Positions 18,005-27,376 of a stretch of 64,000 nucleotides of DNA are shown in pieces. The notes beneath the pieces are model-generated. The model saw only the letters and a program-made list of their open reading frames with translations. It was not told where the DNA came from and did not search any database. Source of the stretch: CAWVWD01 sp965662365 (GTDB lineage Bacteria; Bacteroidota; Bacteroidia; Chitinophagales; Saprospiraceae); the NCBI GenBank assembly GCA_965662365.1, contig CBFIHR010000016.1, positions 1-64,000 of the forward strand. Direction: 5' to 3'. How positions within the stretch are numbered: position 1 is the first letter of the stretch; each line of letters opens with the position of its first letter. A program made the translations under genes and the position numbers.

Positions 18005-18415
18005 ATGACATCAACTCGTTATATGTTGGAACTACAATCTAATCCGAATAGCATTAGTCACATCGAGCCGTACGTTAATCGAATCGTATCTGATTTTGGG
18101 ATTAACGATGAAATTTATGGAAACATACTAATTTCTCTGACGGAAGCGGTGAACAACGCTATTATTCACGGCAACAAAGAAGATTTATCTAAAAAAGTTG
18201 TTATCAAACTTGTAGATAGTAATCCACAAAATCAAATTGCCTTTCAAATAAGTGATGATGGTCCTGGGTTTGATTTCGAAGAGCTACCAGACCCGACTGC
18301 TCCTGAAAATATTTTAAAATTAGGTGGTCGAGGCGTATTTTTAATGCAGCAGTTATCCGACAATATTGAATTTATGGATAACGGCAGTACCGTACAGATG
18401 AATTTCTACCTTTAA
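18005..18415 (+). CDS. RsbW-like ATP-binding protein (anti-sigma/serine kinase fold)
   Basis: A 136-residue stand-alone GHKL ATPase domain. The N box is SLTEAVNNAIIHGN (about 45-58), the G1 box DDGPGFD, and the G2 box GGRGVFLM. This is the RsbW/SpoIIAB-type family, usually a kinase of an anti-sigma antagonist. No STAS partner or alternative sigma gene is adjacent, so its target is unknown. It lies 86 nt after the DUF4175 gene and 66 nt before ybeY. Confidence 0.85.
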   Translation: MTSTRYMLELQSNPNSISHIEPYVNRIVSDFGINDEIYGNILISLTEAVNNAIIHGNKEDLSKKVVIKLVDSNPQNQIAFQISDDGPGFDFEELPDPTAPENILKLGGRGVFLMQQLSDNIEFMDNGSTVQMNFYL

Positions 18416-18481
18416 AAGAAGGAATGAGTAAAACTCTGTTTTACAACATTCAATTACTTAATGTTTTATTCGATTTTTAAA

Positions 18482-18916
18482 ATGGATTTAGAAATTATTC
18501 AATTTCACACGGAGGATATTCAATTTGACTTTCAATATGCCGTTACAGTTCAAAATTGGCTACAAGACACGGCACAACGAGAGGGAAGCGACATCGCTTC
18601 CCTCTCGTTCGTTTTTTGTTCTGATAGTTATCTTCATAATATCAATGTAGAATACCTTAATCACGACACTTTAACCGATGTGATCACTTTCCAATATTCC
18701 GCACCAGAATCTACCGAAATCGAAGGTGATATTTTCATAAGTATAGACCGAATTAAAGAAAATGCAGCAGAATTTCAAGTAACATTTGAACAAGAATTAT
18801 TCAGAGTAATGGTACATGGAACGTTACATTTGTTAGGTTATGGCGATAAATCACCCGAAGAAAAAGCATTGATGACAGAAAAAGAAAATTTCTATTTAAA
18901 ACAATTAAAGTACTAA
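18482..18916 (+). CDS. ybeY: Endoribonuclease YbeY (16S rRNA maturation)
   Basis: A metal-dependent RNase for rRNA processing and ribosome quality control, about 144 residues from MDLEIIQFH. An in-frame ATG at 18461 would add seven residues. YLNHDTLTDVITF and the zinc site HGTLHLLGYGDK are present. The usual third ligand (HGxLHLxGYDH) is changed; I recall the same change in other Bacteroidota YbeY proteins, so it is not evidence of decay. The coding sequence holds a perfect 15-bp hairpin plus T6 at 18576-18617, over codons for EGSDIASLSFVF. These residues align normally with other YbeY proteins, so no insertion is implied. Confidence 0.93.
   Translation: MDLEIIQFHTEDIQFDFQYAVTVQNWLQDTAQREGSDIASLSFVFCSDSYLHNINVEYLNHDTLTDVITFQYSAPESTEIEGDIFISIDRIKENAAEFQVTFEQELFRVMVHGTLHLLGYGDKSPEEKALMTEKENFYLKQLKY
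18576..18617 (+). terminator. Terminator-like hairpin inside the ybeY coding sequence
   Basis: AACGAGAGGGAAGCG (18576-18590) pairs perfectly with CGCTTCCCTCTCGTT (18595-18609) around the loop ACAT, followed by CG and six T (18612-18617). The T run exists only on the plus strand, the orientation of ybeY transcription. Structure is seen directly; termination is inference. Confidence 0.65.
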
Positions 18917-18974
18917 AAGTCTTTGACAAGATTTGCAAAAGCGAGCAGGTAATTCAAAGTTACCTGTTCGCTAA

Positions 18975-19469
18975 TCAACTTCCCTTAATCTTTGCCTCAA
19001 TGTTCGTTGTCGAATAACCATCGACAAATGGCAAACTTAACACTTGACCACCTTTTTCTAAAACGACATTTGCTCCAACAATTTGATGTGGTTGATAATC
19101 GCCGCCTTTTACTAAAATATCAGGTTGCAATAATGAAATCAACTCGAAAGGTGTATCTTCTGCAAACTCTACCACCAACGCCACAAACTCCAAACTTGCC
19201 AACATAAACTGACGTGTTAAATCATCATTAATTGGTCGGTGCTTCCCTTTTAAGCGGCTTACTGATGCCTCAGAATTTAAACCAATAATCAATTTATCTC
19301 CTAAATCTGCCGCATCTGCTAAATAATGCAAATGACCGTAGTGTAAAATATCAAAACAGCCATTTGTGAAAACCGTTTTTTGATTACTTGTTTGCCAATT
19401 TAGTACCGTTTCCCTTGCCGTTTTCCAATCTTGAATTTTAGCTTGAACCTGTTGAAATGTATTTTTCAT
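18975..19469 (-). CDS. RfaE2-like nucleotidyltransferase (heptose-phosphate adenylyltransferase)
   Basis: A 164-residue nucleotidyltransferase with the HxGH-type signature in VFTNGCFDILHYGHLHYL (about 33-50), matching the C-terminal adenylyltransferase half of HldE (RfaE2). It would adenylate D-glycero-D-manno-heptose 1-phosphate for lipopolysaccharide core synthesis. Here it is stand-alone, without the kinase half, as is common outside Proteobacteria. KGGDY and the C-terminal GYSTTNIEAKI fit the family. Related glycerol-3-phosphate cytidylyltransferases share the motif, so substrate is a family-level call. Confidence 0.85.
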   Translation of the reverse strand: MKNTFQQVQAKIQDWKTARETVLNWQTSNQKTVFTNGCFDILHYGHLHYLADAADLGDKLIIGLNSEASVSRLKGKHRPINDDLTRQFMLASLEFVALVVEFAEDTPFELISLLQPDILVKGGDYQPHQIVGANVVLEKGGQVLSLPFVDGYSTTNIEAKIKGS

Positions 19470-19659
19470 AAAAATCTTGTCTATCTTTTACTACCAAAAT
19501 ATTCTTATTATTACGTTTTTGCGGTGTTACTAAAAAAAGATTATTAAAATTCACAGTGTCTGTTTTTCGAGACAGCAATAGGTAACAATTAGAAAATATC
19601 AATCTGTTTTCAGTATTTTTGTCACTGATTGCAAATTTAATAATATAACAGTCAATAAA

Positions 19660-20070
19660 ATGTTACAATTCGATTTTAAAAAGCGAGTACGTTACGGAGA
19701 AACGGATAGAATGGGGTATTTATATTATGGTAATTATGCTCAATATTACGAAATTGGTCGTGTCGAAACTTTCCGTCATATTGGCTTTCCTTACCTTCGA
19801 TTAGAAGAAGAGTTTGGAGTCATGATGCCCGTAAAAAGTATGCAAATGCGTTTTTTACGACCTGCAAAATACGACGACTTAATCACGATTCGGACTATTC
19901 TGAAAGACTTCCCTGAAGAACGAGCTTGGTTTAGAACCGAACTTTACAATGAAAAAGGTAAACTCCTCAATGCTGGTGATATTCGATTAGCATTCGCTGA
20001 TATGAAAACTGGTAAAGGCTGTCTGCCACCGAAAGAGATGTTAGAGGCAATAAGGTATTATTTTGAGTAG
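19660..20070 (+). CDS. YbgC/FadM-like acyl-CoA thioesterase
   Basis: A 136-residue single hot-dog domain. The motif YGETDRMGYLYYGNYAQYYEIGR (read in parts) carries the catalytic Asp and the helix-start typical of 4-hydroxybenzoyl-CoA thioesterase relatives. It likely hydrolyses acyl-CoA; substrate is not determinable. It ends at the base before the convergent receiver gene (20071), so the two genes abut tail to tail. Confidence 0.85.
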   Translation: MLQFDFKKRVRYGETDRMGYLYYGNYAQYYEIGRVETFRHIGFPYLRLEEEFGVMMPVKSMQMRFLRPAKYDDLITIRTILKDFPEERAWFRTELYNEKGKLLNAGDIRLAFADMKTGKGCLPPKEMLEAIRYYFE

Positions 20071-20472
20071 CTAGTGATTTAGATAATAGTTGATCTTCCT
20101 CAATACTTCTGAAGCCTCAAATGGCTTACCAATGTAATCTGTCAATCCGGCTTTTGACATTTGTTCAAGTACCTCCTCTTTAGCCGAACTGGTCAATGCT
20201 AAGATTGGAATATTTGAATTACGATTTCTTAATGCTCGAATGATTTTTGTTGTATTGAAACCATCTAAGTTAGGTAATTTTAAATCCATCAAAATCAAGT
20301 CGTACTCTTTTTCAAGAGCCATTAATAAAGCCGTTTCCCCATCTTCGACCGCATCGACCTCAAAATTATTTTTTAGTAATAATTGTTTTGCTAAAAGTCG
20401 AACCATTGTATGATCTTCTATCAAAAGTATAGAAAATACTGGTTTTTCATCTTTGTGCTTAGAACCTTTCAT
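20071..20472 (-). CDS. Single-domain response regulator (CheY-like receiver)
   Basis: A 133-residue receiver domain without an output domain. The acidic pair (IEDH), the phospho-acceptor Asp in LILMDLKLPNLDG (about residue 63), the conserved Thr/Ser in LALTSSAKE and the Lys in IGKPFEA are all present. It probably works in a phosphorelay or by protein binding. No kinase is adjacent; the nearest is at 36835. Confidence 0.9.
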   Translation of the reverse strand: MKGSKHKDEKPVFSILLIEDHTMVRLLAKQLLLKNNFEVDAVEDGETALLMALEKEYDLILMDLKLPNLDGFNTTKIIRALRNRNSNIPILALTSSAKEEVLEQMSKAGLTDYIGKPFEASEVLRKINYYLNH

Positions 20473-20888
20473 AATCTTACAATTAACCTCTCTATAACTG
20501 CTTTAAATTGATACCAAAAAGGATTCCAAAATACGTTTATTTTTTATTTTGGAATACCTACTCATAGGAAAACTATTTTCATATTTCTAAGAATTTCTAA
20601 TTGCTACAAAATTTTCATTCCAAGTCTCTTCACTTTAATAATCATTGTAATTGCATGAGCATGACCTTCCTGTGAAATGCTTCAATTTGGGAAAAGAGTT
20701 TTTGGTTTGTCCGAAAGTGGTAAACAAGAATTTAAAAAAATAGGATTAAACATATTTTATAGGTGTATTGATTACGAAGTTGGATTATGAACATTCCGTC
20801 ATTCTAAAACAAGCCTATCTCGAAATTTAGGTGATTCAAAATGACGGAAAAGTATCAGAAAAATTTGTGTAAATCTATATCCAGAAAA
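20473..20888. other. Intergenic region between the receiver gene and dnaE
   Basis: This 416-nt stretch has no convincing gene. It holds the stem ATTCCAAAATA/TATTTTGGAAT (about 20524-20555) and the 20795-20848 stem with CCGTCATT/AATGACGG ends. Either may end dnaE transcription on the minus strand. Confidence 0.6.
20795..20848 (-). repeat. Imperfect stem-loop with CCGTCATT ends, after dnaE
   Basis: TCCGTCATT (20795-20803) pairs with AATGACGGA (20840-20848), and pairing continues inward with one or two mismatches. The end word CCGTCATTC recurs at 24541. Confidence 0.5.
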
Positions 20889-23800
20889 CTACGCATTGAC
20901 CTTATAAGTCACGCCCATTTTTTCTAAATTATCAATAAATTCATTATCTGCTTCGACCTTCCTATCTTTAGAATATAGCGGTAATTTTTGCTTATTCATT
21001 GAGTCGATAAATAACATTTTGAGCTTGTGTTTACCACGTTTACGCTTGCACAACGCATCTAAACGCTCCACAAATTTTATATCAATTGTAGCAATGTCAA
21101 TCGTTAACCGAATGGAATCAATTTTATTTTTACCAACAGTATCTAACAGCTGTATTTCCTCAATTTTGAAATCAAATTCGCCTTTATTTCGCCAGCTCGG
21201 ACGGAATTTTCCGGTAATAAAAACAGCTTCTCCGTCATTCATATAATTTTTAAAATTGATATAATCCTCACCGAATAAGACAAAATCCCGATTACCCTTA
21301 AAGTCTTGTAATTCAAAACTTCCCCAGCCGGTTCCTTTCTTAGAAATTCGATGTTGTGGATTGACAATCATTCCAGCAATATTGACTTTTCCACCATTTT
21401 TCCCTTCAAATTTACTCATTTCATTCAAAGAACAAGACGTAAAGTTTTTAATCTCAATTTTATAATCGTCTAACGGATGACCACTAATAAAAATCCCCGT
21501 AACATCTTTTTCTTTATTCAATTTAGAAATCAATCCCCATTCTTCCGTTTGTGGAATTTTGGGTTCAGGAATCATAATATCGTCTGACACACCAAACAAC
21601 GAAGTCGCTGCCGAAATCAATTGACTTGCGTAGGCCGCACCATATTTTAATAAATGTTCCAAAAATGTATCGTACTTATCGGATGGTACAAAATATTGAG
21701 CTCGGTGCATTTCTGGGAAGCAATCAAAGCCGCCACCAAGCACTAAACTTTCTACGACTCGTTTGTTGATGGATTTTCCGCCACTCATTCGACGGAAAAA
21801 GTCGAAGATATTTTCAAAATGACCTTTCTTTCGTTCTGCCAAAATATCCGAAACAGGTCCTTCGCCGACGCCTTTCAATCCCGACATGCCAAAACGAATT
21901 TTACCTTCATTATTCACCGTAAAATTCATTTCACTTTCGTTAATATCCGGCCCTAACACTTCCACGCCCATTCGGCTACATTCTTCTAAAAAGAACTTTA
22001 CTTTAGAAATATCATTTTTGTTATGTGTCAAGACGGAAGCCATAAATTCGGCTGGATAATTCGCCTTCAAGTAAGCCGTTTGAAAGGCTACAAAAGCGTA
22101 ACAAGTCGAGTGCGATTTGTTGAAAGCATAAGACGCAAAAGCCTCCCAGTCTTTCCAAATTTTATCCAATGTCTTCTTGTCGTGTCCATTGCTTTTGCCA
22201 CCTTCTATGAAAATCGGATACAATTGGTCAATCAGCTTTTTCTTCTTCTTACCCATACCTTTTCGCAACATATCGGCTTGCCCCTTTGAGAAGTTCGCCA
22301 ACTTTTGCGATAACAACATTACCTGCTCCTGATAAACTGTAATCCCGTAAGTTTCCGACAAATACTCTTCCATCGCATCAAGATCATAAACCACTGGTTT
22401 ACGACCTTGCTTACGCTCAATAAACTCTGGAATATACTCTAAAGGTCCCGGACGATACAAGGCATTCATCGCAATTAAATCCGAAAATTCTGTTGGAACA
22501 AGTTCCTTCATATATTTCTGCATTCCTGCGGACTCATACTGGAAAACGCCAACCGTTTCGCCACGTTGGAATAGCTCGTAAGTCGTTTTATCGGTCAGCG
22601 GAATTTCATCTGGATCAATATCAATTCCGTGTGTTTTTTTGACATTAGCAATTGCGTGTTTAATAATTGTCAACGTTTTTAAACCTAAGAAATCCATTTT
22701 TAACAAACCAGCATCTTCTGCCACCGAGTTATCAAATTGACTCACCAACATATCCGAATTTTTATCCGTTTTCACGGGAACGTAGTTGGTAATATCGTCA
22801 GGCGTAATCACGACACCGCAGGCATGAATGCCCGTATTTCGGATTGATCCTTCTAGTTTTTTTGCGGTACGAATAATGTGACCCGTTTCATCATCCGCCG
22901 CTGCCATTTCACGAAAGTGATAGGCTTTTTCTAACTCTTCCGAATTTAATTTCCCTTTCAATTTTGGGTGAACATCACCATCTGCTAAGACTTTATTAAG
23001 TGAAACGGCTAAATTATCGGGCAACGATTTTTTAATAACATCGACTTCGTTCAACGGAATATCCATCACACGACAAACGTCTTGAATCGACGATTTTGCC
23101 GCCATTGTACCGTATGTAATGATTTGTGCGACTTGATTTCGACCATATTTATCAATTACGTAATCAATAATTCGCTGTCGGCCCTCATCATCAAAATCAA
23201 TATCAATATCGGGCATCGAAACCCGTTCAGGATTCAAAAAACGCTCAAAAAGTAAGTCGTACTTTATCGGATCGACGTTTGTAATCCCGATACAATATGC
23301 CACTGCAGAACCTGCCGCAGAACCTCGACCTGGCCCAACCCAAACACCAATTTCACGAGCAACGGTCGTAAAATCCTGGACAATCAAAAAATATCCTGGA
23401 TAACCCGAATTGGCAATTACTTGCAATTCAAAATCCAAACGTTCCCGAATTTCTGGCGTAATTGTTCCATAGCGTTTTCTTGCACCTTCGTAAGTTAAAT
23501 GACGCAAATAATCATCTTGCGTTTTAAACGCTTTCGGCATTGGAAAGGCAGGCAATAAAATATCACGAGCTAATTTTATCGTATCTATTTTATCATAAAC
23601 TTCCATCGTATTATCAATTGACTCGGGCAAATCCGAGAATAACGCACTCATTTCCGATTGCGTTTTAAAATAATAATCCGAGGATGAAAACTTAAAGCGA
23701 TTTTCGTCCGTCAAGCGGTTACCTGTATTGACACACAACAAAATATCGTGCGATTCCCAATCTTCTTCTTCTACATAATGCGAGTCGTTAGTTGCAATGA

Positions 23801-24461
23801 TTTTTACATTATATTTATTAGCCAAACGAATCAATTCTTGATTGACATCTTCTTGTGAAACGCCTGACAACACTCGTTTTCCGAACTTATCGAACATGTC
23901 CAAATTGTCTAAGCCTTTGTGCCGCATTAGTTCGATATAGAAATCTTCACCAAAGATATTGAGCCACCATTTTAGCTTTTCTTCTGCACCTTTTAAGTCC
24001 CCTGCAACAATTGCTTGTGGGATTTCCGCACCGATACAACAGCTTGTTACAATCAAACCTTCATTGTATTTTTCTACTAAGGATTTATCAATTCGTGGAA
24101 ATTTACCATACAAACCATCAATAAAACCCAACGAACACAACTTCGACAAGTTTTTGTAACCTTCTTGATTCTTTGCCAGCATCAACTGATGATAACGTCT
24201 ATCTCGCTCACCTTTGGCTTTAGAAAATGACTTTTTATATCTGTCTTCCACCAAATAAAACTCGCAGCCTATCATTGGCTTCAAGCCTCGTTTTTCAGCT
24301 TCGGCAACGAACTTAAATGCACCAAACATATTCCCGTGATCCGTCAAGGCAACGCCTTTCATGCCATCGGCAACTGCTTTGTCCATCATCGTTCCGATTT
24401 CGGAAGCTCCATCTAATAGCGAATATTGTGTGTGTGAATGTAAGTGTACAAATTCTGGCAT
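20889..24461 (-). CDS. dnaE: DNA polymerase III alpha subunit
   Basis: The replicative polymerase, about 1190 residues. The N-terminal PHP domain starts HLHSHTQYSLLDG. The polymerase core carries the acidic motif PDIDIDFDDEGR and the upstream GPGRGSAAGSAVAYC. The C-terminal third has the OB-fold (INIAGMIV-type strand region). An in-frame ATG at 24506 would add 15 residues (rich in Arg and Asn). I choose 24461 (MPEFVHLHSH) because the family begins there and the extra codons lie over a 7-bp hairpin. Transcribed alone. Confidence 0.97.
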   Translation of the reverse strand: MPEFVHLHSHTQYSLLDGASEIGTMMDKAVADGMKGVALTDHGNMFGAFKFVAEAEKRGLKPMIGCEFYLVEDRYKKSFSKAKGERDRRYHQLMLAKNQEGYKNLSKLCSLGFIDGLYGKFPRIDKSLVEKYNEGLIVTSCCIGAEIPQAIVAGDLKGAEEKLKWWLNIFGEDFYIELMRHKGLDNLDMFDKFGKRVLSGVSQEDVNQELIRLANKYNVKIIATNDSHYVEEEDWESHDILLCVNTGNRLTDENRFKFSSSDYYFKTQSEMSALFSDLPESIDNTMEVYDKIDTIKLARDILLPAFPMPKAFKTQDDYLRHLTYEGARKRYGTITPEIRERLDFELQVIANSGYPGYFLIVQDFTTVAREIGVWVGPGRGSAAGSAVAYCIGITNVDPIKYDLLFERFLNPERVSMPDIDIDFDDEGRQRIIDYVIDKYGRNQVAQIITYGTMAAKSSIQDVCRVMDIPLNEVDVIKKSLPDNLAVSLNKVLADGDVHPKLKGKLNSEELEKAYHFREMAAADDETGHIIRTAKKLEGSIRNTGIHACGVVITPDDITNYVPVKTDKNSDMLVSQFDNSVAEDAGLLKMDFLGLKTLTIIKHAIANVKKTHGIDIDPDEIPLTDKTTYELFQRGETVGVFQYESAGMQKYMKELVPTEFSDLIAMNALYRPGPLEYIPEFIERKQGRKPVVYDLDAMEEYLSETYGITVYQEQVMLLSQKLANFSKGQADMLRKGMGKKKKKLIDQLYPIFIEGGKSNGHDKKTLDKIWKDWEAFASYAFNKSHSTCYAFVAFQTAYLKANYPAEFMASVLTHNKNDISKVKFFLEECSRMGVEVLGPDINESEMNFTVNNEGKIRFGMSGLKGVGEGPVSDILAERKKGHFENIFDFFRRMSGGKSINKRVVESLVLGGGFDCFPEMHRAQYFVPSDKYDTFLEHLLKYGAAYASQLISAATSLFGVSDDIMIPEPKIPQTEEWGLISKLNKEKDVTGIFISGHPLDDYKIEIKNFTSCSLNEMSKFEGKNGGKVNIAGMIVNPQHRISKKGTGWGSFELQDFKGNRDFVLFGEDYINFKNYMNDGEAVFITGKFRPSWRNKGEFDFKIEEIQLLDTVGKNKIDSIRLTIDIATIDIKFVERLDALCKRKRGKHKLKMLFIDSMNKQKLPLYSKDRKVEADNEFIDNLEKMGVTYKVNA

Positions 24462-24480
24462 TTTTCTTTCAGTTTGTTTT

Positions 24481-24497
24481 CGTAGGTGCAACCTACG
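24481..24497. promoter_or_regulatory. Hairpin just upstream of the dnaE start
   Basis: CGTAGGT and ACCTACG pair perfectly around a 3-nt loop, 19 nt before the preferred dnaE ATG. It may shape the ribosome-binding region. Confidence 0.4.
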
Positions 24498-24540
24498 GTT
24501 GTTCATGTCTAACCCTTTCAGGATTTTTCTTTGTCACTTC

Positions 24541-24568
24541 CCGTCATTCCGACGTAGGTCGGAATCTC
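24541..24568. repeat. Small palindromic intergenic repeat (CCGTCATTCCGAC type)
   Basis: ATTCCGAC (24546-24553), GTAG loop, GTCGGAAT (24558-24565), preceded by CCGTC and followed by CTCC. The layout resembles dispersed CGTCATTCC-type palindromic repeats known from many bacterial genomes. One full copy is seen in this window. Confidence 0.55.
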
Positions 24569-24771
24569 CTCAAGGCAACGGAACAAATTTACAAAAAGAA
24601 TAGGACTTAAAAGATTGAAATTTGGGGTTTAGGATTTGTTTAAAATGATGGATTTAATTATCACAACCTTATAATTTCTTACAAGAAATATTTGATTTTC
24701 GCTTTACTAAAATACTGGATTCTTGGATATAAAGGGAAAGCACTTAAATAATTATTCCATTTCAAAATTCT

Positions 24772-24779
24772 TACCTTTG
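24772..24779 (+). promoter_or_regulatory. scpB -7 box
   Basis: TACCTTTG, followed by CG, is an exact TAnnTTTG element and lies 16 nt before the ATG, implying a very short leader. Confidence 0.6.
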
Positions 24780-24795
24780 CGAAAAATTTCAAATT

Positions 24796-25377
24796 ATGGA
24801 GAATTTACTTCAACACATAGAAGCCTTAATTTTTGTATCAGAACAGGCAATTTCACTTCGAGAAATCAAAAATACTTTGGAGGAAATATTTGAACAAGAT
24901 GTTGATAAAGAGACTATTGTAGAAATGATTGAGGCTTTAAAAGAAAAATATAGACACAAAGATTTTGCTTTTGCTATTGCAGAAATTAGTGGCGGTTATC
25001 AGTTCTTGACGAAGCAGGAGTACCACGAAACAATCGGTACATATTTAAAACAAAAAACAAAAAAACGATTAAGTAAAGCTGCTTTAGAAACGTTATCAAT
25101 TGTTGCTTATAAGCAACCAGTCACCAAGGTCGAAGTTGAACAAATTCGTGGTGTGAATAGTGATTATTCGATGCAAAAATTATTAGAAAAAGAATTGGTG
25201 ACAATTGTTGGTAGAAGTGACAAACCTGGTCGTCCTTTGCTTTATTCGACGAGTCCGAAATTTATGGATTATTTTGGAATTAAGTCCCTTAAAGATTTGC
25301 CGAAGGTCAAAGATTTTAAGGAGGAAACAAATGAAATCGGAGAAAAACAACCGATTGAGGAGGAGCCTGATTTGTAA
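24796..25377 (+). CDS. scpB: Segregation and condensation protein B
   Basis: The ScpB subunit of the SMC-ScpAB condensin, 193 residues. Two winged-helix units are visible, with the conserved core ALETLSIVAYKQPVTKVEVEQIRGV (read in parts) at about 96-120 and GRSDKPGRPLLYSTS at about 138-152. The C-terminus is acidic and variable, as in the family. smc and scpA are not in the window. Confidence 0.95.
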   Translation: MENLLQHIEALIFVSEQAISLREIKNTLEEIFEQDVDKETIVEMIEALKEKYRHKDFAFAIAEISGGYQFLTKQEYHETIGTYLKQKTKKRLSKAALETLSIVAYKQPVTKVEVEQIRGVNSDYSMQKLLEKELVTIVGRSDKPGRPLLYSTSPKFMDYFGIKSLKDLPKVKDFKEETNEIGEKQPIEEEPDL

Positions 25378-25502
25378 TCGAGTATCCTAAATGATGCTTA
25401 AAATTACCGGTTTCGTTACCATTAGATATAAAAGTTAGCGCAATTTTTCAAATCTCTGTTTATCGTTTTTATCGTTACAACTTGAGGTTTTTTTGAAAAA
25501 AA

Positions 25503-25533
25503 ATAAGGCTTTCGCATTATGCAAAAGCCTTAT
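25503..25533 (-). terminator. Terminator of the first POT transporter gene
   Basis: ATAAGGCTTT (25503-25512) pairs with AAAGCCTTAT (25524-25533), with GCAT/ATGC inside. A run of T follows on the minus strand. Confidence 0.75.
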
Positions 25534-25558
25534 CAATGAAGCTAATATTTAATATATT

Positions 25559-27361
25559 TTATCGTACACCGTGCATTAGTTTTTTCAATAGAGGCGTAAG
25601 AATTGCAGACAAAATACCCAATCCAATTGGAATAAACGTCAAAATCCAGAAGAAGTAACTTAATCCATCTTCTTTTGCAATAGCATCTATATTTCCACCA
25701 AAACTGTGAGCGATTTTATTACCAATAGCGATCGCCAAATAATAAACCCCAAACATAAAGGCAATCATACGAGGCGGAACAAGTTTAGAAAGATAAGATA
25801 AGCCCATTGGAGAAAGACATAATTCACCCAAAGTATGGAACAAATAAGCCATTATCAACCAGAACATACTCAATTGTGCCGTTTCTGCACCCGCAGGGAC
25901 ATTTCTTGCTCCGAAAGCTAAAAATGCGAAACCAACACCCAACAAAATCATTCCCATTGCATATTTAATAGCACCTGGAGGATTATACTTACTTTCCCAA
26001 AGACGACTGAATAAAGGCGCAAAAACGATAATAAATAAAGAGTTTAAAATAGCGAACCATGTTACTGGTACTTCTGATTCTGAAACTTGCGACTCACTGT
26101 AAATTTTGAAAATTACAATACCCCAAATTATCAAGAAACTTGTCCCCAAAACGATATTAGAAACACTAATGCGTGAAAATGTTTGTTTAAATAATCGGAA
26201 TAATACGTAAGTTATAATAAGTAAAGGAATAACAGTCACCGAAAAATCGACTATTTTGAAAATAGTTGCCCCCGAACCTGTGAGCACTCGTTGTGTAAAA
26301 TCTCTTGTATATAACGGAAGTGTTCCTGCTGCTTGCTCAAAAGCGGCCCAGAAAAACACCGTCAAAATCGAGAAAATAACCACCGCCACCATTCTATCTC
26401 GAACAATCAGCGAATATCTCGGAATCCTTAACACAAGTAATAAAAGGAATGTTGCTCCTGCCAAAACCGCAAAAAAGTAACTATCAGACAATCCTGCAAT
26501 CGTAAAATTAAGCGTTTCAATGCCACCTATCGTAGAAAGCGGATCATTAATGATATAAATCAAAGCCGAAACGACAAAAATTCCAATTAAAATATAATCA
26601 ATCGTTAGGAAAGGATTTCTTTTGGCTATTTCTGCAGGTTCTTCTTCTTCCTCAACGCTTTGGTCGCCATCGTCCAGAATATTATCACGTCCTAACTGAA
26701 CAGCATCACGTTCAGATGGCTTTGCACCAATATTTCCAAATAAAGGCTGTGCTAAATAAAACTGAATCATACCCAAGAACATGAAAATACCTGCAAGACC
26801 AAAGCCCCAAGACCAGCCAATACGTTCACCGACATAGCCACAAAGCATAATACCCAAAAATGCACCTGCATTTACACCCATATAAAAAATGGTAAAAGCT
26901 CCATCCTTTTTATCCTCATGTCCGGTGTACATTTTAGAAATGATAGAAGTCATGTTAGGTTTAAAAAAACCATTTCCTACAATAAGCAGTGCAATACCAA
27001 TGTAAAGAAAGGTCGGTGTTTCGAGTGCCATAGAAGCGTGTCCTAATGTCATCAATAAAGCACCAATCACCACCGCATTTCTATATCCCAGTTTTTGGTC
27101 AGCCAAATATCCACCTACAATAGGTGTCAGATAAACTAACATCGCATAAGTTCCTAATAAAGATAAAGCCATCTCTTTGGACCATTCCCAACCAGGATTA
27201 TCTCCCGTCATAGAAGCCGTAAGGAAAAGTACCAACAAGGCACGCATTCCATAATAAGAAAAACGTTCCCACATTTCTGTAAAAAACAATACGAACAATC
27301 CCGAAGGATGCCCAAGGACACTGCCTTGTCCGTATAAGTCATATTTTGCGTTATTCGCCAT
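25559..27361 (-). CDS. POT-family proton-coupled peptide transporter (paralogue 1)
   Basis: A 600-residue major-facilitator transporter of the PTR2/POT family. The proton-coupling signature EMWERFSYYGMRALL lies in helix 1 (about residues 29-43), and the family motif FTIFYMGVNAGAFLG at about 155-170. About 14 hydrophobic segments are visible, with a charged cytoplasmic loop rich in Glu at about 215-250. It imports di- and tripeptides in known relatives. It lies 135 nt from a second POT gene in the same direction, so a tandem duplication is likely. A period-9 palindrome begins 15 nt upstream of its ATG. Confidence 0.92.
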   Translation of the reverse strand: MANNAKYDLYGQGSVLGHPSGLFVLFFTEMWERFSYYGMRALLVLFLTASMTGDNPGWEWSKEMALSLLGTYAMLVYLTPIVGGYLADQKLGYRNAVVIGALLMTLGHASMALETPTFLYIGIALLIVGNGFFKPNMTSIISKMYTGHEDKKDGAFTIFYMGVNAGAFLGIMLCGYVGERIGWSWGFGLAGIFMFLGMIQFYLAQPLFGNIGAKPSERDAVQLGRDNILDDGDQSVEEEEEPAEIAKRNPFLTIDYILIGIFVVSALIYIINDPLSTIGGIETLNFTIAGLSDSYFFAVLAGATFLLLLVLRIPRYSLIVRDRMVAVVIFSILTVFFWAAFEQAAGTLPLYTRDFTQRVLTGSGATIFKIVDFSVTVIPLLIITYVLFRLFKQTFSRISVSNIVLGTSFLIIWGIVIFKIYSESQVSESEVPVTWFAILNSLFIIVFAPLFSRLWESKYNPPGAIKYAMGMILLGVGFAFLAFGARNVPAGAETAQLSMFWLIMAYLFHTLGELCLSPMGLSYLSKLVPPRMIAFMFGVYYLAIAIGNKIAHSFGGNIDAIAKEDGLSYFFWILTFIPIGLGILSAILTPLLKKLMHGVR

Positions 27362-27376
27362 GATTGTATTTTTTAT

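Larger units (their letters stand above)
24462..24795. other. Divergent dnaE-scpB intergenic region
   Basis: This 334-nt stretch contains the dnaE leader hairpin, the CCGTCATTCC palindrome and the scpB -7 box. Otherwise it is AT-rich and without a recognisable gene. Confidence 0.65.

Noticed and set aside
18795..18850. YbeY as a pseudogene because the third zinc-ligand His is missing
   Set aside because: The same replacement (HGxLHLxGYxDK) is, as I recall, normal for Bacteroidota YbeY; the rest of the protein is intact.
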